A DNA stretch of 35,546 nucleotides. Source: Candidatus Saccharimonadota bacterium. GTDB taxonomy: Bacteria > Patescibacteriota > Saccharimonadia > Saccharimonadales > Saccharimonadaceae. How positions within the stretch are numbered: the first letter of the stretch is position 1; every line of letters begins with the position of its first letter. This document shows, one piece after another, positions 23,563 through 30,840 of the stretch. Below the pieces are notes generated by a model. The model saw nothing but the letters and a program-made list of their open reading frames with translations, ran no database searches and was not told where the DNA came from. Position numbers and translations under genes: made by a program. The DNA lies in assembly GCA_017431745.1 (NCBI GenBank), contig JAFRKK010000007.1, positions 1 to 35,546 on the forward strand. Reading direction: 5' to 3'.

Positions 23563-25143
23563 ATGGAATCGATTAAAGATATGTTTGCCAAAATAAAGCA
23601 ACCGATTGGCCAGTCCAAAGCTGCCAGTTCTGCTACGCCTGCCAAAAAACCTGCCGAAGACCAATCTGCGCTTGCCGAAATGGCTTTGAAGGCTATCCAC
23701 GATGGAGTCGTGATAACCGACCGGGCTGGAACAGTGCGTTTTATTAACCCTGCCGCCGTTACTATGACCGAAGTCGGCTCGCCAGACCAAGCTATTGGCC
23801 TAGATTATGGTTTAATCATTAAACTAGAGTCTAAAGAAGGCCGCGAGCTGCCCGAAGCGGAGAACCCTTTAATTCAAGCCATGAAGTCTAACCAGCCATT
23901 AGAACGCGCCGAAGTGATACTAATTCCTACCAAATCCGCCAAACGTATTCCGATTGCGCTTTCTATGCTCCCAGCCGAAGGGCTTTCTGGCAATCGCATT
24001 ATCACCTTCCGCAATATCACGGCCGAGCTTGAAGAAGAAGGCGAACAAACTGAATTTATCTCTACCGCCTCGCACGAAATGCGCACACCTGTTGCTACCA
24101 TTGATGGCTATTTGACTTTAGCTTTGAATCCACAAACTGCCACCATCGATGAGCGTGCTCGGGGTTACCTCACTGCCGCCGAGAAGGCCTCCAAGCATCT
24201 TGGCAAATTATTCCAAGATCTACTTGATGTCACCAAGCTAGACGATGGCAAAATTCGTCCAAATCTCGAACCAGTCGAAATGACCGAGCTAGTCAGGTCT
24301 ATCGCAAATGACTATATTACTCGCGCTCAGGCCGCTAAACTGACTTTTACCTTTGGTTCCACCGAACCAGTCGGTTTTGATCCCGACCGTCGCCTCGACC
24401 AAGTGGTTTACGGCTTTGTCGATGTCAACTTTATGCGCGAAATTATGGACAACCTAATTGAAAACGCTCTTAAATATACACCGGCTGGCGGCTCCGTTTA
24501 TGTCAATGTGCGTGGCGATGGCGACCGTGTCTTGATTAATGTCACCGATACCGGCATCGGGATTTCAGCTGACGATCTAACGCATATTTTCCAAAAATTC
24601 TACCGCGCCGACAATTCCGATACTCGCGAAATTGGTGGTACTGGTCTAGGATTATACCTGGTTAAACAACGCGTTGAATCGATGGATGGGCGCGTTTGGG
24701 CCGAATCTGGTTTTGGTGAAGGCTCGACCTTCTTTGTGTCTTTGCCGCGTATTTCCCAGGAAGAATATGAAAAACGTATGATAGCGGTTAATAATCAAAA
24801 ACTTCAGCCTAACCCGGTAGTTCAGCCTGTAGCGCCAACACCAGCGCAGCCCGTAGCTCCAGCACCAGTTCAGTCTGTTGTGCCAGCACCAGTTCAGCCT
24901 ACCCCCCAACCCCAACCTCAACCTGTAACACCAACGCAACCTACGATGCAACCTGTGGCACCAATTAGACCTACTGGCGAGTCGGCTCAAAGTCCTCCTG
25001 AGGGAGTAAGACTTGGCCTAGCGGCCCGGAGCGCTCCCGAAGGAGGACCTTTGAGCGGCTCGCCACAGACACAAACAGCGCCCGTGGCGCCCGCACCTAG
25101 CACACCAACAATTAATAATAATTTAAACGGAGAAGCAAAATGA
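23563..25143 (+). CDS. Cytoplasmic PAS sensor histidine kinase
   Basis: 526 residues, no membrane helix. A PAS domain (about 43-155, AIHDGVVITDRAGTVRFINP) is followed by HisKA with the phospho-accepting His in STASHEMRTPVATIDGYL (about 166-183), then HATPase_c: N box MDNLIENALKYTPAGG, G1 VTDTGIGIS, F box FQKFYRAD, G2 GGTGLGLYLVKQRVESMDG. The tail (about 410-526) is Pro/Ala/Gln-rich and contains a palindrome at 24976-25064. Its stop overlaps the response regulator start (ATGA), so the pair is co-translated. Confidence 0.92.
   Translation: MESIKDMFAKIKQPIGQSKAASSATPAKKPAEDQSALAEMALKAIHDGVVITDRAGTVRFINPAAVTMTEVGSPDQAIGLDYGLIIKLESKEGRELPEAENPLIQAMKSNQPLERAEVILIPTKSAKRIPIALSMLPAEGLSGNRIITFRNITAELEEEGEQTEFISTASHEMRTPVATIDGYLTLALNPQTATIDERARGYLTAAEKASKHLGKLFQDLLDVTKLDDGKIRPNLEPVEMTELVRSIANDYITRAQAAKLTFTFGSTEPVGFDPDRRLDQVVYGFVDVNFMREIMDNLIENALKYTPAGGSVYVNVRGDGDRVLINVTDTGIGISADDLTHIFQKFYRADNSDTREIGGTGLGLYLVKQRVESMDGRVWAESGFGEGSTFFVSLPRISQEEYEKRMIAVNNQKLQPNPVVQPVAPTPAQPVAPAPVQSVVPAPVQPTPQPQPQPVTPTQPTMQPVAPIRPTGESAQSPPEGVRLGLAARSAPEGGPLSGSPQTQTAPVAPAPSTPTINNNLNGEAK
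24976..25064. repeat. Palindromic element in the histidine kinase tail
   Basis: GGCGAGTCGGCTCAAAGTCC from 24976 pairs with GGACCTTTGAGCGGCTCGCC ending at 25064. AGGAGG/CCTCCT and GGGAG/CTCCC continue the stem toward a loop with GGCCTAGCGGCC. It lacks the CCCGTnnmGACGGG core and is thus a second type. Confidence 0.75.
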
Positions 25144-25745
25144 GCAAAATAATGGTAGTCGAAGACGATGCAGCGCTTCGCGAAATCTACAGTATCCGCA
25201 TTACCGCCGAAGGCTACGATGTAGTCTCTGCTGGTGACGGTGAGGAGGCCCTCGCGGTAGCCGTCCGTGAAAAACCCGATTTAATACTATCTGACGTTAT
25301 GATGCCAAAAATCTCTGGTTTTGACATGCTAGATATTCTGCGTTCTACCCCCGAAACTGCCAATATTAAAGTCATCATGATGACCGCTCTTTCTGCCGAC
25401 GACCAACGTGAACGCGGCGAACGCCTCGGCGCCGACCGCTATCTTGTTAAATCTCAAGTTGGCATTGAGGATGTCGTTAATGCAATTCACGAAGTTTTAG
25501 GTGACAAACCAGCTGCCGCACCTGCTCCCGCAACAGAAGCACCTGCTCCTGCACCAGAAACTCCCACCCCTGCGCCAGAAGCACCAGCACCAGCTCCGGA
25601 AGCACCCACTGAAACATCTGCTTCGGAAACTCCAGTTCCCGCCCCAGGAGCCCCAGCTGAAGCTCCTGCTCCAATCCCCGAAACTCCAGCCGAACCGCAG
25701 CCAACTCCACAGGTTGAAAATGAACCAGCAGCTCCGGCTCAATAA
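25140..25745 (+). CDS. Response regulator: receiver domain with Pro/Ala tail
   Basis: 201 residues. Receiver domain at 1-122: acidic pair in VVEDDAALREIY, phospho-accepting Asp in PDLILSDVMMPKISG, TALS and Lys in RYLVKSQVG. No DNA-binding or enzymatic output domain follows. The last about 75 residues are APAPE-type repeats, probably a disordered linker or spacer. Output therefore likely goes through protein contacts. Translation is coupled to the histidine kinase, and its 3' end overlaps the next gene by 26 bases. Confidence 0.9.
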   Translation: MSKIMVVEDDAALREIYSIRITAEGYDVVSAGDGEEALAVAVREKPDLILSDVMMPKISGFDMLDILRSTPETANIKVIMMTALSADDQRERGERLGADRYLVKSQVGIEDVVNAIHEVLGDKPAAAPAPATEAPAPAPETPTPAPEAPAPAPEAPTETSASETPVPAPGAPAEAPAPIPETPAEPQPTPQVENEPAAPAQ

Positions 25746-26496
25746 ATTTCTTGCCGAACGCCTGGGCGTATCCCGCCGTGAGGCCGACGAGCTAATCGCT
25801 ACCGGCAAAGTCACTATCGACGGCCAACCCGCTGTAATAGGCAATAAAATTGACAGTAAGTCAAAGATATGTTATAACAATAAAACTATCCCTTTCAACA
25901 TAGAGTTTATCTACCTCGCTTTCAATAAGCCAGTGGGCTATGTGTGTTCCCGTCACGCTCAAGGTTCAGCCCCCACTATTTATGAAATACTACCAAAAAA
26001 ATACCACAAATTAAAAACCGTCGGCCGCCTAGACAAGGATTCCTCTGGCCTTATTTTGCTGACCAACGATGGCGATTTTGCTTACCAAATGACTCACCCA
26101 AAATTCCATAAAGAAAAAGTTTACGAAGTTGAACTCGACAAACCCCTCGAACCTCTCCACCAGCAAATGATTTCCGACTACGGCGTGATGCTCGACGACG
26201 GCCCCAGTAAGTTCACTGTGATAAAGAGCGAGCTTGCAAAACCGTCTTCCTCGGGACGCTCCTCGCGCCCGTCTTCACGGGGCTCGTCGCTGAGTCCTCG
26301 TAGCGACTGCGGATTCCCCTCGAAAGAGGTTTCGCAAGCTCGCTACACCGTAATTCTTACCGAAGGTCGCAATCGCCAAATCCGCCGCACCTTCGCAGCG
26401 TTAGGCTATAAAGTGACCAAACTACACCGCACCAATTTCGGAAAATATGAACTAAATGGATTAGAATCTGGGAAGACAACAGAGTTTAAAATATGA
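25720..26496 (+). CDS. RsuA/RluB-family pseudouridine synthase with palindromic insert
   Basis: 258 residues from the ATG at 25720 (MNQQLRLNKFLAERLGVSRR). The open frame extends upstream to 25501 only as a shadow of the response regulator tail. An S4 RNA-binding domain (about 4-50) is followed by the catalytic domain with VGRLDKDSSGLILLTNDGDF (catalytic Asp in GRLD), THPKFHKEKVYEV and ILTEGRNRQIRR. Residues about 170-208 (ELAKPSSSGRSSRP to KEVSQARY) are an in-frame palindromic insert between two conserved strands. It modifies uridine in 23S or 16S rRNA. Its stop codon lies inside another palindrome (26485-26653). Confidence 0.9.
   Translation: MNQQLRLNKFLAERLGVSRREADELIATGKVTIDGQPAVIGNKIDSKSKICYNNKTIPFNIEFIYLAFNKPVGYVCSRHAQGSAPTIYEILPKKYHKLKTVGRLDKDSSGLILLTNDGDFAYQMTHPKFHKEKVYEVELDKPLEPLHQQMISDYGVMLDDGPSKFTVIKSELAKPSSSGRSSRPSSRGSSLSPRSDCGFPSKEVSQARYTVILTEGRNRQIRRTFAALGYKVTKLHRTNFGKYELNGLESGKTTEFKI
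26228..26343. repeat. In-frame palindromic element in the RluB-like gene
   Basis: GCGAGCTTGCAAAACC at 26228 pairs with GGTTTCGCAAGCTCGC (to 26343). The inner pair AGTCGC/GCGACT-like hairpin and the core CCCGTCTTCACGGG at 26268-26281 (minus-orientation core CCCGTGAAGACGGG) are visible. It is read as about 38 residues rich in Ser and Arg. Confidence 0.85.
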
Positions 26497-26653
26497 TTTT
26501 TATGAGCATTGAACGAACCAAGTAATTTTTGGTGATTTTTAGGAAATTTACGAGCGAGACCCCCATCCGGCGTGAGACGAGTAAATTTCCGTTAAGAAAA
26601 TCGCTAAAAATTACTTGACGTGAGTGAATCGCGAATAAAAACCATATTTTAAA
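26485..26653. repeat. Giant imperfect palindrome (169 bp) between the RluB-like gene and ftsA-like gene
   Basis: TTTAAAATATGATTTTTAT from 26485 pairs with ATAAAAACCATATTTTAAA to 26653. AAGTAATTTTTGGTGATTTT pairs with AAAATCGCTAAAAATTACTT. GGAAATTTAC near 26548 pairs with GTAAATTTCC near 26580. The loop is GAGCGAGACCCCCATCCGGC. The left arm contains the last codons and the TGA of the upstream gene, so the right arm is an inverted copy of coding sequence. Confidence 0.85.
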
Positions 26654-26662
26654 TACTTATGT

Positions 26663-26668
26663 TATAAT
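26663..26668 (+). promoter_or_regulatory. Leaderless promoter of the FtsA-like gene
   Basis: TGT-TATAAT ends 6 bases before the ATG at 26675, just beyond the giant palindrome. Confidence 0.65.
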
Positions 26669-26674
26669 AATCCT

Positions 26675-27913
26675 ATGAGTACTATTTTAGGACTTGATAT
26701 TGGTACTGAATTCGTAAAGGCTGTCCTCGCGAGACCTACTCGAAAAGGCGATCTCGAAATCCTCGGCGTCGGCAAAGCCAAACAGGTTGATGGCAATATG
26801 CATGCTGGCGCGGTAGCCGATATTCCCGCCGTGGTTAATGTATGCGAGGAGGCTTTGGTCCAGGTAGAAGAGCAGGCCGGCGAACGCGCAAGCCTTACCG
26901 TAGTTGGTATCGCCGGTGAATTGATTAAGGGCAACACCACTACCGTGAATTACAACCGCAAAAATCCCAACAAACCCATCACCGAGTCCGAAATGGAAGA
27001 AATTATCAAAAAGGTCCAGCAAAAATCCGGCGAAGTCGCCAAAAAAACCGTTGCTATTGAAACTGACAACAAGAACGTCGAAGTCCGTTTAATTAATTCC
27101 GCCATTGTTTCCCTCACCATCGACGGTTACAAAATATCAAACCCTATCGGTTTCAAGGGCTCTGATGTCGTCATTCAGTTTTACACGGCCTTTGCCCCAT
27201 TGATTCACGTTGCTGCGATTGAAAAAGTCTGCGCCGAACTGAATTTAGACCTACTCACTGTGGCAGTTGAACCATTTGCTGTTTGCCGCGCTTGCCTTGG
27301 TGATGATTTAAGTTCTAATTTTTCCGGCATTGTCATGGATATTGGCGGTGGCACCACTGATATCGCAGTCGTTGAGGATGGCGGCGTCGAAGGCACCAAG
27401 ATGTTTAGTATTGGTGGCAAAAGTTTCACTCACCAAATCGCTAGCTCCCTTGGCGTAGATTTTGATACCGCCGAACAGTACAAACTAGATTACGACACCA
27501 CCAAACTAGACGACCGCGTCAAAGCCAAAGTCGAATCCGCCATTTCTCGCAATCTGTCCGTCTGGCTCACCGGCGTCGAAGTCGCACTCGAAGATTTTAA
27601 CAATGCCGGCAGTTTGCCACGCAACGTTTTACTATGCGGCGGTGGCGCTAGCTTATCATTATTGCAAGAAGAACTCGCCATTTCCGATTGGTATAAAGAT
27701 TTGCCATTCTCGCGTCGTCCAGTGATTCATCTAATTGACGTCGCCGAACTGCCCGATCTTGACACTGCCAAATTAAACGTCGAAGGCGCTAGTCTTCTCG
27801 ATCATTCTTTTGCTACTGCTCTTGGTCTGCTCCGAGTCGGCACCGACACTCTTGCCGGCGCTCCGGAGGAAAACAAACTCCGCGCTCGGATCAGCAAACT
27901 CCTCCAAAAATAA
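26675..27913 (+). CDS. FtsA-like actin-fold ATPase
   Basis: 412 residues. Actin-superfamily motifs in order: phosphate-1 ILGLDIGTEFVKAVLA, phosphate-2 GIVMDIGGGTTDIAVVEDGG, and adenosine motif NVLLCGGGASLSLLQEEL. The segment between the first two (about 80-160, EMEEIIKKVQQKSGE) fits the SHS2/1C insertion of FtsA or PilM. No obvious C-terminal amphipathic membrane helix beyond KLRARISKLLQK. FtsA tethers FtsZ to the membrane; PilM serves pili. No ftsZ or pil gene is in the window, so the choice between them is open, with FtsA favoured by length and motifs. Confidence 0.75.
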   Translation: MSTILGLDIGTEFVKAVLARPTRKGDLEILGVGKAKQVDGNMHAGAVADIPAVVNVCEEALVQVEEQAGERASLTVVGIAGELIKGNTTTVNYNRKNPNKPITESEMEEIIKKVQQKSGEVAKKTVAIETDNKNVEVRLINSAIVSLTIDGYKISNPIGFKGSDVVIQFYTAFAPLIHVAAIEKVCAELNLDLLTVAVEPFAVCRACLGDDLSSNFSGIVMDIGGGTTDIAVVEDGGVEGTKMFSIGGKSFTHQIASSLGVDFDTAEQYKLDYDTTKLDDRVKAKVESAISRNLSVWLTGVEVALEDFNNAGSLPRNVLLCGGGASLSLLQEELAISDWYKDLPFSRRPVIHLIDVAELPDLDTAKLNVEGASLLDHSFATALGLLRVGTDTLAGAPEENKLRARISKLLQK

Positions 27914-27924
27914 CTAATATTTAT

Positions 27925-27954
27925 TTGACTTATTCATTTTAGTCGTGCTATAAT
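27925..27954 (+). promoter_or_regulatory. Promoter of FISUMP gene 3
   Basis: TTGACT at 27925-27930, 18-bp spacer, TGC-TATAAT at 27949-27954. The predicted start site (about 27961) is the first base of the leader stem. Confidence 0.75.
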
Positions 27955-27960
27955 GAAAGA

Positions 27961-28103
27961 GTCTTACGTTATTTATATGAACCGCAATTTTTAATAAATC
28001 GAATATTAAATCGACAAAAATCGGCACCGTGCGTGTACGATTGCTGTCGATTTGATATGCGGTTGTATAAATGGCGTAAGACACCAGCACGGTGTCGATT
28101 TTT
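27961..28103 (+). promoter_or_regulatory. Structured 5' leader RNA of FISUMP gene 3
   Basis: 27961-27986 pairs with 28058-28082 (GTCTTACG/CGTAAGAC, ATTTATA/TATAAAT, AACCGCA/TGCGGTT, with G-U pairs between). AAATCGACA 28008-28016 pairs with 28045-28053. The apical loop 28016-28032 is complementary over 17 positions (one G-U) to 28087-28103, which ends in TTTTT. The layout equals the leader at 7175-7318 with no shared sequence. Confidence 0.7.
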
Positions 28104-28140
28104 ATATTCGCCACCTCTAACAAAACTAAGAGAGGTACAC

Positions 28141-29742
28141 ATGAAAAGCATGAAGAAGTGCATAGTCACTAAAGAAATAATAAGCAAAAGCATTAAGCTG
28201 GATAAACGACGAAGCAATAAGCGACGTTCCAGCGCCGGTATGTTTTACACTTCTTCTGCCGGCGCTGTGACCTCGCTTATTTTGATCACTACGCTTTCTT
28301 TTCTCACTTCTGCATTTCTGAATCTTACTGGGACTAGCCAGGCCCACGCCACCGCCTCCACCATCAACATCAGCGTAGTAGATAATGTATCACTGAGTAT
28401 TCTACCAACTAGTACTTCTGGTACCTTTGCTACTTCAGACACTAGTACTAATAACATTAGTGTTAGTACTACTAATGGTACTGGCTACACACTAGGCATT
28501 AAAGCAAGTGCAGAAGGCAGTAACGCCCTAAATGGAGCAAATAGTACTAGCATCCCATCCCACACAGTATCAGCTGGTATTAGTGAAGCTACCTATAGTA
28601 CAGATTCTACTTACAACAACACTTGGGGCTATAGACCAAGTAAACTAAACTCCACAGCAAACTCTAACTATCTCCCAGGCCCTACTAGTGCAAGTACAGC
28701 TATCACTCTAGATAAGACTACTTCAGCTAACCCTACTTCTTCTAACAACTATAACCTAGCTATTGGCGTCAGAGTTGATGGTAATACTGCTGCAGGAGCT
28801 TACTCTAATACTTTTATCATAACTGTAGTAGCTAACCCATCAGTCTATTCCATCACTTACAACAAGAACACTACAGACACAGTATCTAACATGCCAACTA
28901 ACGTAGTAAACCAAGAAACATCTAGTGAAACAGTTACCCTAGCAAATAACACCCCCACCAGAACCGGTTATAATCTCCAAGACTGGTGTACAGTACAAGT
29001 AGCAGACGGTGCAGCCTGTACTGGTACATCCTACTCACCTGGAAGTACCTGGACCATTGATCAGACAGCTTCAACCAACTCCTTAACCCTTTATGCTAGG
29101 TGGAAATTAGACAAGGTATACATTCAAGACTTCACTAAAGCCAACTGCCAAGCCCAAGCATCTTCTGCTGACTTTAAAGTATACGATAAACGTGATGAAA
29201 ATGATTATACCGTGCATTATATCAATGGTGAATGTTGGATGACTCAGAACCTCCGCTTCACCGGCGCTTCACTCAAAGTAGGCGAGACCAACGTTACTTC
29301 AAATAGAACAATTTCTCCTTATGGCGCCCTTACTTCCGGTGATAGCTATACTGAAGCTCGTAAGCAATATAATAACAACACTAACTATGGTGCCTACTAT
29401 AACTTCTGTGCTGCTTCAGCTAAGACAGTATGTGATTACAATACTCAAGCCGATGCCACCCAAGACATCTGCCCAGCTGGTTGGAAACTCCCAACCCAAG
29501 CCCAAATTCAGACTATTGCTGACAACAAAGGTGCTAATTGGAACGCAGTCGTCGCCGGGTACTACAGCGGTGGGTCGCTAAGCGGCGCTGGCACGTACGG
29601 TTACTGGTGGGCTTCTACTGCAAATAGCGCTACGGCTCAGTATAACCTATACTACAGCAACCTCTACGGCTTCGACTTCTGGAACGTCAGCAGCTACGGC
29701 AAGGCCCGCGGGTTTTCCGTCCGTTGCGTTAGGGCTTCTTAG
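28141..29742 (+). CDS. Secreted FISUMP-domain surface protein 3 with InlB-type repeat
   Basis: 533 residues from the ATG at 28141 (MKSMKKC), chosen from the GAGAGG site and the identical start of FISUMP protein 2. A longer frame start at 28033 lies in the structured leader. The signal segment RRSSAGMFYTSSAGAVTSLI plus a helix precedes a Ser/Thr/Asn beta region, an InlB-type repeat (NTPTRTGYNLQDWCT to LTLYARWK) and a FISUMP domain (YDKRDENDYTVHYINGECWM, CPAGWKLPTQAQIQ, GYWWASTANS, GFSVRCVRAS). The last about 65 codons turn GC-rich with many NNC codons, unlike the ACT/AGT-rich body. Probable variable surface adhesin. Confidence 0.82.
   Translation: MKSMKKCIVTKEIISKSIKLDKRRSNKRRSSAGMFYTSSAGAVTSLILITTLSFLTSAFLNLTGTSQAHATASTINISVVDNVSLSILPTSTSGTFATSDTSTNNISVSTTNGTGYTLGIKASAEGSNALNGANSTSIPSHTVSAGISEATYSTDSTYNNTWGYRPSKLNSTANSNYLPGPTSASTAITLDKTTSANPTSSNNYNLAIGVRVDGNTAAGAYSNTFIITVVANPSVYSITYNKNTTDTVSNMPTNVVNQETSSETVTLANNTPTRTGYNLQDWCTVQVADGAACTGTSYSPGSTWTIDQTASTNSLTLYARWKLDKVYIQDFTKANCQAQASSADFKVYDKRDENDYTVHYINGECWMTQNLRFTGASLKVGETNVTSNRTISPYGALTSGDSYTEARKQYNNNTNYGAYYNFCAASAKTVCDYNTQADATQDICPAGWKLPTQAQIQTIADNKGANWNAVVAGYYSGGSLSGAGTYGYWWASTANSATAQYNLYYSNLYGFDFWNVSSYGKARGFSVRCVRAS
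28217..28284. repeat. 68-nt block identical to 7424-7491, nested hairpin
   Basis: Second copy of the shared block in the signal region, with the same two nested stems (ATAAGCGA/TCGCTTAT and CAGCGCCGG/CCGGCGCTG). Confidence 0.85.
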
Positions 29743-29845
29743 CTTGAACTATCCCCTTAAAAGTAGACACCTTTTTCCACTGTACCCAAAAAACAAACAA
29801 CAACCCCCGACCCCAAACGTGCTATAATATAACAAAGGAGCTTTC

Positions 29846-30001
29846 ATGAAGATTTTGACGACAAAAGTCACAAACCAAGAATTGGCAAAATCAAACAACG
29901 TTTTTGACGGCCCCATGACGAAGGGTGTCGTGGATGTCAGCAGGCGCCTCCTTGCTATTGATGCCCCAATGCACGCTGATCTTGAAAAAACAAGGAGGTA
30001 G
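29846..30001 (+). CDS. Short DUF5674-like protein, possibly truncated
   Basis: 51 residues, AAAGGAG ribosome site 5 bases before the ATG and TGC-TATAAT at 29823-29828. MKILTTKVTNQEL, then GPMTKGVVDVSRRLLAIDAP and MHADLEK resemble the first half of DUF5674 proteins common in Patescibacteria (about 110 residues; remembered pattern MVKAVVDVEKxIMAxGGELHAD). Here a stop follows a six-A run right after HADLE, so the family's second half is missing. The +1 frame stays open and joins the next gene. Its stop region supplies the AGGAGG site of the next gene. It could be a true short protein or a frameshifted remnant. Confidence 0.55.
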   Translation: MKILTTKVTNQELAKSNNVFDGPMTKGVVDVSRRLLAIDAPMHADLEKTRR

Positions 30002-30008
30002 TTGCCGA

Positions 30009-30338
30009 ATGGATGGCGTGATTCAGCACAAAGACCTCTTTGAACGTTGGTGTGAAATGTCAATTGCCGAGCAGATGGGCAATATCGGTAGTGAAGTTTC
30101 GCGTTCGCTCAAGAACCAAAACAAACCAACTAGATTCCAAGGCGCTTTTGACCGCGCACTGGAACTATTTGACTTTACGATTGAATCACTGCAACGTCGC
30201 AAAGCCTCAGCTGAACTAGGCGAAGTCTGTCGCGCCCGCGAGGAGTTTTGCGATTATTTCAATGGCAACTCCATGAACACCGACCCAGCCAAAATGCAAA
30301 AGTACTACGACGAGTTCGCAATACTCGCCCGAAATTAA
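30009..30338 (+). CDS. Conserved hypothetical helical protein
   Basis: 109 residues from the ATG at 30009, selected because AGGAGG lies 10 bases upstream. The frame is open further upstream to 29925. The protein is predicted all-helical: WCEMSIAEQMGNIGSEVSRS, FQGAFDRALELFDFTIESLQ, ELGEVCRAREEFCDYFNGNS and a final KYYDEFAILARN. I recall related proteins with the MSLAEQxxNIGSEVxRA pattern in archaea and bacteria, but no function. It is co-transcribed between the DUF5674-like ORF and the prolyl-tRNA editing gene. Confidence 0.65.
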   Translation: MDGVIQHKDLFERWCEMSIAEQMGNIGSEVSRSLKNQNKPTRFQGAFDRALELFDFTIESLQRRKASAELGEVCRAREEFCDYFNGNSMNTDPAKMQKYYDEFAILARN

Positions 30339-30351
30339 TAGAAAGGATAAA

Positions 30352-30840
30352 ATGAACAAGCAAGAAACTTACGATTATCTCAAAACCCACAATATCAAAT
30401 TCGAAATCACCGAGCACGAAGCGGTCTTTAATATGGACGAGCTCGGCCGTGTCGACGTTCCCTATCCTGGCCGTGACGCCAAGAATCTCTTCGTCCGTGA
30501 CGACAAAAAACAAAACTACTACATGATTACGGTAAAAGGCGCCAAACGCGTAGACCTCAAGCAATTCAAAAAAGACCACGGCACCAGGCACCTAAGTTTC
30601 GCTTCCGCTGATGACTTGCAAAACATTTTGAAACTGATTCCAGGTGCCGTCACACCGCTCGGTCTTTTAAACACTGATGATAAAAGTATTGCCTTTTTCC
30701 TCGACGAAGATTTCGAAAAAGACGGTGGCGTTATCGGCGTCCACCCCTGCGACAACACCGCCACCGTCTGGCTTCAAACCAAGGACCTAGTAAAGCTCAT
30801 CAAAGACCACGGTAACCCAGTTACTCTAATATCGCTTTAA
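30352..30840 (+). CDS. Prolyl-tRNA editing protein (ProX/PrdX, YbaK superfamily)
   Basis: 162 residues, AAAGGA site before the ATG. MNKQETYDYLKTHNIKFEIT and EHEAVFNMDEL form the family N-terminus; AKNLFVRDDKKQNYYMITV, the conserved Lys in VKGAKRVDLKQF, PGAVTPLGLLND-like (GAVTPLGLLNTDDKS) and GVHPCDNTATVWL are typical of the trans-acting Ala-tRNA(Pro) deacylase. It clears misacylated prolyl-tRNA. Its 3' end overlaps the convergent alaS end by 20 bases. Confidence 0.9.
   Translation: MNKQETYDYLKTHNIKFEITEHEAVFNMDELGRVDVPYPGRDAKNLFVRDDKKQNYYMITVKGAKRVDLKQFKKDHGTRHLSFASADDLQNILKLIPGAVTPLGLLNTDDKSIAFFLDEDFEKDGGVIGVHPCDNTATVWLQTKDLVKLIKDHGNPVTLISL

Noticed and set aside
24652-24990. Minus-strand Trp/Arg/Leu-rich ORF
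   Set aside because: Antisense shadow of the kinase Pro/Ala/Gln repeats.
25501-25719. Upstream extension of the RluB-like ORF (Leu/Pro/Gln-rich)
   Set aside because: It is the out-of-frame reading of the response regulator's Pro/Ala repeats; the S4 domain begins only after 25720.
4341-26496. UGA recoding as glycine
   Set aside because: TGA ends gap, rpiB-adjacent frames and the RluB-like gene at the expected protein ends, and in-frame TGA is not found inside conserved domains.
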